Source: Lactobacillaceae bacterium (GTDB lineage Bacteria; Bacillota; Bacilli; Lactobacillales; Lactobacillaceae). Taken from it: a stretch of 8,927 bases of DNA. Shown one piece after another: positions 5,675 to 8,927 of this stretch. Within the stretch, counting starts at the first letter, position 1, and each line of letters starts with the position of its first letter. Where the stretch lies: assembly GCA_031261865.1 (NCBI GenBank), contig JAISIV010000011.1, forward strand, positions 1 to 8,927, given 5' to 3'. The notes below the pieces were generated by a model that had not been told where the DNA came from, made no database searches, and saw only the letters and a list, made by a program, of their open reading frames with translations. A program made the translations under genes and the position numbers.

Positions 5675-6061
5675 ATGCGAAATATCCGCGATACTGATTC
5701 CTTCAAAATGTTGTTTAGTGCTGTTATCGAACTATCCAAACAGCTCGGCGGTGACTCAATAGATAATCCAATATCTCCTAGTTTAAGGTTATTGGTTCAA
5801 CAAATTGATGATTACACCGTGAAAAACCTTTTAATCGGGGCTTTTGTTGAAGTTGTTTATGAAACAAAGCTTGATGCGGTTTCTTTTACCGACTTTCAAA
5901 CTTCAATTCAATCCTTTGAAAATCTTTCCAGGGAAAACATGGAAAGATTATCATCTGAAGGAATGATTCTATACATGTTGAACTATGTAGCTATTAATGT
6001 CAACAAGAAAGCTGAGCCCTATTTCAAGAAGCTAAAAAAGATTTGGGAAGAAGAGAAATAA
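5675..6061 (+). CDS. Hypothetical cytosolic helical protein in the bacteriocin-like operon
   Basis: The product is 128 aa with no signal peptide or membrane helix, and appears largely alpha-helical. An amphipathic first half (DSFKMLFSAVIELSKQL) is followed by a conserved-looking core LLIGAFVEVVYETKL and a basic, charged C-terminus KKAEPYFKKLKKIWEEEK. I recognise no family. It is encoded 76 bp after the small membrane protein on the same strand, with no terminator between, and 48 bp before the immunity-like gene. An immunity or accessory role is possible from position only. The Shine-Dalgarno (AAAGG, 5658-5662) is 12 bases from the ATG, further than usual, so expression may be weak or the start may differ; no better in-frame start was seen. 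Confidence 0.65.
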   Translation: MRNIRDTDSFKMLFSAVIELSKQLGGDSIDNPISPSLRLLVQQIDDYTVKNLLIGAFVEVVYETKLDAVSFTDFQTSIQSFENLSRENMERLSSEGMILYMLNYVAINVNKKAEPYFKKLKKIWEEEK

Positions 6062-6109
6062 TTGGATTGATAATTATTCAAACAAATACTAAATAAAAAG
6101 GTAACCAAA

Positions 6110-6409
6110 ATGTCAGTAAGTACGACCAATTCAAGCAAAATTATTAAAGATATAGAACTTATCATTGCGAACAATAATCCATCAGACTCGGCATATATAA
6201 ATGTTTTAAAAGATTTCTTACCTCGACTGTCACAAGAAGTAGAAGTTGGTAAACACAAATCAATTTTGAAAATTGAAAATGCAATGTATTCCGCGTTAAA
6301 GAAAAAGATGAAATTCCCACCTCGAATGGTCTACTATGAATCATCGCAAGATTTCTGGAGCATGATTCAGACTCTGCAATATGAGCTATTTGGGTATTCG
6401 CTAAGTTAA
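6110..6409 (+). CDS. Class IIa bacteriocin immunity-like protein (EntA/PedB type fold suspected)
   Basis: The product is 99 aa, cytosolic and helical. The order of features resembles enterocin A/pediocin immunity proteins, which are four-helix bundles of about 90-115 aa: a first helix IIKDIELIIANN, a linker, a helix VLKDFLPRLSQEVEVGKHK, a helix ILKIENAMYSALKKKMKF, a PPRMVYY turn, and a last helix DFWSMIQTLQYELFGY. Those proteins protect the producer by acting inside the membrane against pediocin-like peptides, often via the mannose PTS. No pediocin-like peptide gene is in the window, so it could be an orphan immunity gene or protect against the secreted protein here. The ATG at 6110 has AAAGGTAA 8 bases upstream. 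It is the last gene before the terminator. The family match is by pattern only. Confidence 0.7.
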   Translation: MSVSTTNSSKIIKDIELIIANNNPSDSAYINVLKDFLPRLSQEVEVGKHKSILKIENAMYSALKKKMKFPPRMVYYESSQDFWSMIQTLQYELFGYSLS

Positions 6410-6422
6410 AGCTGATATAAAC

Positions 6423-6460
6423 AAAAGACTTTCCTAGGTTTTATCCTAAGAAAGTCTTTT
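6423..6460. terminator. Bidirectional terminator between the immunity-like operon and the lactate permease gene
   Basis: A 16-bp stem with one mismatch (6423-6438 pairing with 6445-6460) encloses a 6-base loop. The outer arms are AAAAGACTTTC and GAAAGTCTTTT, giving T-rich tails on both strands. It ends the plus-strand operon and, on the minus strand, starts at the lactate permease stop codon (6460-6462). Confidence 0.9.
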
Positions 6461-8055
6461 TACATAAAGCCAGATATAATTAAAGCGCCTAAACCTGCTA
6501 GCACAACATATAGTAAGGCCGGTGCAATTGTCGTTCGAAGAATTTGTCCTTCTTTACCTGACAAACCGACCACCGCTGAAACGCTAACGATATTATGAAT
6601 AGCAATCATGTTGCCGGCCGCGCCCCCAATCAGTTGCAAACCTAAAATCAATGGAACACTTAAGCCGGCTTGCGTAGCAACACTCATTTGGATTGGTGAA
6701 AAAGTAAGAGCTGAAACCGTGGAAGACCCAGTAATTAATGCACCGATTTCGCCCAATGCTGGAGCGACAATTAACCAAGCCGGCGCCAACGATTTTGCCA
6801 TCGCTGTGGCGATAAAAGTCGGCATGCTTGTCAGGTCGGCAGTATTAATACCAGAGTTACTAAATACTTGAACCATAATCAGCGTGACTACAAGCGTGAA
6901 TCCAGTGGCTCCGAAAATGGTTTGAGAAGCAATTTTAGTCGATCTTCCAAACGTATTTAACGGTTGCTTTTGCGTCCACAAAGCAATTAAACTAGCAACC
7001 AACAACACCGTTCCTGGCGAATACAGAATTTGCCAATCAGAACTCATCCCCTTAAAGCCTAAGATATCATGTAGTCCTAAGTCAAGTGATTGGGTAATCT
7101 GTTGGACAATTGGCACAACTCTCGTTGCGAATAACAAGATTACAACTACGATATACGGCGACCAAGCTTGTAAGAGAGTTAAACCAGTTTTTTCTTCGGT
7201 AAATGAGACCGCTATTTTTGGGTCTTCATGAGATGCCCCTCGCCAAGCATTTTTAGGAATCAAAATCTTAAAGCGGATTGTCAATATTGAAAAAGCAATA
7301 CCGACAATTGGCGATAGGATTGATACAAAATCGGGTCCTAGAACTTGTGCGAAACCTAAAGCACTCAAGGTATAAACGAGTCCTATCAAAAGCGTCCAGG
7401 GCAAAACTTCCAAAACTTGTTTTACTGATTTGTTGCGTCCAAATACTAAAACTACGATAGCCGCAATAATACTTGGAATAAATAACCCAGCAAATAAATC
7501 ATTAGTCGTTACAGTAGTAGCTATTTGGCGAACCATGTTGCCATTAAGACCTAAATTACTGAAACCGACATTAATTGGCGTGGAAACTGCTCCAAAAATA
7601 GCAGCCGTTGAATCACCAATTAACGCTAAAGCCACGGCAGCAATTGGAGTGAATCCGAGTGCAATCAATAAAGGAGCCGTCACGATAGCTGGTGTCCCAA
7701 AGCCCGACACTCCTTCAATTAATCCGCCGAAAAGCCAAGCGATAATTACGGCCTGCAAACGCACATCTAAAGTTAAACGCTTGAAACCTTGAGTGATTCG
7801 AACTACGGCACCTGATAATCCAAGCACATTCAAAAGCACCAACGCTCCTAGCAAAATCCAAAGAACAGTAACCGTTTTATGAATACCTTGAATAGCTGAA
7901 GCTGCAATAGCGTCGGCAGGCATTTTCCAAATTAGAAAGCTAGCAGCGACTACTATAAGAGCCGATATCGCCATACCTTTATTTGCAGGCATATTTAGGA
8001 TAGTCAACAAAAACAGGGGGACAATTATGATTAACGCGGCAACTAAAATTAACAT
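6460..8055 (-). CDS. lctP: L-lactate permease (LctP/LldP family)
   Basis: The product is 531 aa, the usual family length, with a dozen or more membrane helices. Recognised blocks are the GGLIEGVSGFGTPA segment at about 110-123, GDSTAAIFGAVSTP, GALITGSSTVSALTFSPIQ near 438, and the C-terminal block GGAAGNMIAIHNIVSVSA at 477-494 followed by GLSGKEGQILR. The carrier moves lactate (and often glycolate) with protons across the cell membrane. In lactic acid bacteria it may allow lactate uptake or efflux. The ATG at 8055 has AAGGA only 2 bases away, an unusually short spacing; no alternative start fits better. It is monocistronic, divergent from the MenA-like gene, and its stop abuts a bidirectional terminator. 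Lactate is inferred from family membership. Confidence 0.93.
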   Translation of the reverse strand: MLILVAALIIIVPLFLLTILNMPANKGMAISALIVVAASFLIWKMPADAIAASAIQGIHKTVTVLWILLGALVLLNVLGLSGAVVRITQGFKRLTLDVRLQAVIIAWLFGGLIEGVSGFGTPAIVTAPLLIALGFTPIAAVALALIGDSTAAIFGAVSTPINVGFSNLGLNGNMVRQIATTVTTNDLFAGLFIPSIIAAIVVLVFGRNKSVKQVLEVLPWTLLIGLVYTLSALGFAQVLGPDFVSILSPIVGIAFSILTIRFKILIPKNAWRGASHEDPKIAVSFTEEKTGLTLLQAWSPYIVVVILLFATRVVPIVQQITQSLDLGLHDILGFKGMSSDWQILYSPGTVLLVASLIALWTQKQPLNTFGRSTKIASQTIFGATGFTLVVTLIMVQVFSNSGINTADLTSMPTFIATAMAKSLAPAWLIVAPALGEIGALITGSSTVSALTFSPIQMSVATQAGLSVPLILGLQLIGGAAGNMIAIHNIVSVSAVVGLSGKEGQILRTTIAPALLYVVLAGLGALIISGFM

Positions 8056-8102
8056 TGTCCTTATTGTAACAAGCGATTTTTACCTTATGTTTTAATTATT
8101 TT

Positions 8103-8927
8103 ATGCTTAAAAAAGACGAAGTAATTGATTTAATGGAGCCACGCGCGGGGATTGCTGCCGTTCTTCCACTAGTATTAGGAATTTTATTTGCAAAATACAA
8201 CTATGGTGTGATTAGTTGGACGCATAGCTTAATTTTTGGAGTGGTCGCTATTTTGATGCAGCTCACCGTTAATACTTGGAACAATATTTCTGACTACCGA
8301 AAAAATGACGGTAAATGGTCGGAAGAATCCGTTAATAATTCAATCCAAGATGGAAAATCTTCTGAACGTCGTGCCTGGATTCTCTTGGCCATTGAACTAG
8401 TCGTAGTCGTTCTTGGAGGGCTTTTCTTAGTTGTTCGTTCTGCCATTGGCCCTTGGATTTTAGACTTAGGTTTAATTGCTGCGGTCATTGGTTACTTATA
8501 TTCTGGTCGCAAGTTCGCTCTAAGTTGGACACCATTTGGAGAATTATTCTCCGGCGTCACCATGGGCTTCATTATTTTTCTAGCAGCCGTATTAGTAAAC
8601 GTTAATCAAATCACCCCTAAACTTTTCTGGTCAGTAGCACTTACTTCGGTAATCGCAATCACGGCCATTGCAAACATCATGCTAGCTAACAACCTCAGTG
8701 ATTATGAAGAAGACAAACGCATGAATCGTCACACTTTGGTTTACTATGCTGGCGTTAAAAATTCATTGATCATCTTCGCAGCTCTTTATGTAACTGGTTA
8801 TGCCACCAATGCTTTTGCCATTCTTCTTGGTTACTTACCATGGACGGCCGTATTAGTTTATCTTTCAATTCCAGTTGTGGTGACAAATGTAATGGCCTTT
8901 TTCAAACTTCAATCTAAGAAAGATACT
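8103..8927 (+). CDS. menA: MenA-like UbiA family prenyltransferase (1,4-dihydroxy-2-naphthoate type), cut by right window edge
   Basis: My own translation from the ATG at 8103 gives 275 open codons to the window end, close to the usual length of about 300. UbiA signatures are both present: the first Asp-rich motif in NTWNNISDYRKND (about 57-69) and the second in NLSDYEEDKR (197-206), each binding Mg-diphosphate. About eight to nine hydrophobic helices surround them. MenA attaches the polyprenyl tail to 1,4-dihydroxy-2-naphthoate in the membrane to make demethylmenaquinone; many lactobacilli keep partial pathways and use outside precursors. The N-terminal helix before MEPRAG matches MenA-like proteins, supporting this start over the ATG at 8133. 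No Shine-Dalgarno is visible. A related UbiA enzyme for another aromatic acceptor is the main alternative. Confidence 0.85.
   Translation, partial: MLKKDEVIDLMEPRAGIAAVLPLVLGILFAKYNYGVISWTHSLIFGVVAILMQLTVNTWNNISDYRKNDGKWSEESVNNSIQDGKSSERRAWILLAIELVVVVLGGLFLVVRSAIGPWILDLGLIAAVIGYLYSGRKFALSWTPFGELFSGVTMGFIIFLAAVLVNVNQITPKLFWSVALTSVIAITAIANIMLANNLSDYEEDKRMNRHTLVYYAGVKNSLIIFAALYVTGYATNAFAILLGYLPWTAVLVYLSIPVVVTNVMAFFKLQSKKDT

Noticed and set aside
2540..6459. Double-glycine pheromone or short bacteriocin peptide gene
   Set aside because: Intergenic stretches on both strands were read for a short frame with a GG leader; none was found.
7430..7792. 120-codon plus-strand frame antisense to the lactate permease
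   Set aside because: It has low-complexity translation, sits inside a well-supported permease, and lacks a ribosome site.
8056..8102. Possible CcpA (cre) site around AAGCGATTTT in the lctP/menA gap
   Set aside because: The bases required on both sides of the CG centre (TG and CA) do not fit the consensus.
1..8927. tRNA, rRNA, CRISPR array, insertion sequence, riboswitch or attachment site
   Set aside because: No cloverleaf, repeat-spacer pattern, transposase or integrase, terminal repeats or recognisable leader was seen.

Overview
The window reads as chromosomal DNA of a low-G+C Gram-positive bacterium, most likely a lactic acid bacterium of the Lactobacillaceae. The clues are purine-rich Shine-Dalgarno sequences, a Ser-rich membrane-anchored DNA/RNA non-specific nuclease of lactobacillar type, an LctP lactate permease, a MenA-like prenyltransferase, and a bacteriocin-style locus with a LytTR regulator. 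The species cannot be named from this sequence. No tRNA, rRNA, CRISPR array, transposase or integrase was seen.

Left part (1-2640, all minus strand): a TauE/SafE family anion exporter, a DUF1634 membrane protein and a secreted or anchored nuclease form a tight operon (9 bp gap, then a 1-base overlap), with a Fic-domain protein 30 bp further on that runs off the left edge. The nuclease gene is cut by an in-frame TAG at codon 178, with both halves otherwise intact in one frame, so it is a nonsense-type pseudogene.

Middle part (2640-6460): the most interesting region, an AT-rich accessory block closed at each end by a strong hairpin terminator. A central LytTR-type regulator with a degenerate, probably unphosphorylatable receiver domain sits between two mirror-image modules. 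Each module has a Sec-type secreted, cysteine-free protein of about 230-250 aa (acidic N-terminal half, hydrophobic Gly- and Lys-containing C-terminal half, Trp-rich tail). In each, a small membrane protein gene starts inside the 3' end of the secreted-protein gene. The plus-strand module is preceded by two identical 12-bp direct repeats exactly 21 bp apart, the classic layout of a LytTR binding site. It is followed by two small cytosolic helical proteins, the second resembling class IIa bacteriocin immunity proteins. No histidine kinase, double-glycine pheromone, modification enzyme or ABC exporter is present. My reading, as inference, is a regulated pair of Sec-exported antagonism (toxin/immunity) modules of an uncharacterised type.

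Right part (6460-8927): an LctP family lactate permease (minus) and a nearly complete MenA-like UbiA prenyltransferase (plus, cut by the right edge) diverge from a 47-bp intergenic region. These look like ordinary core metabolic genes.
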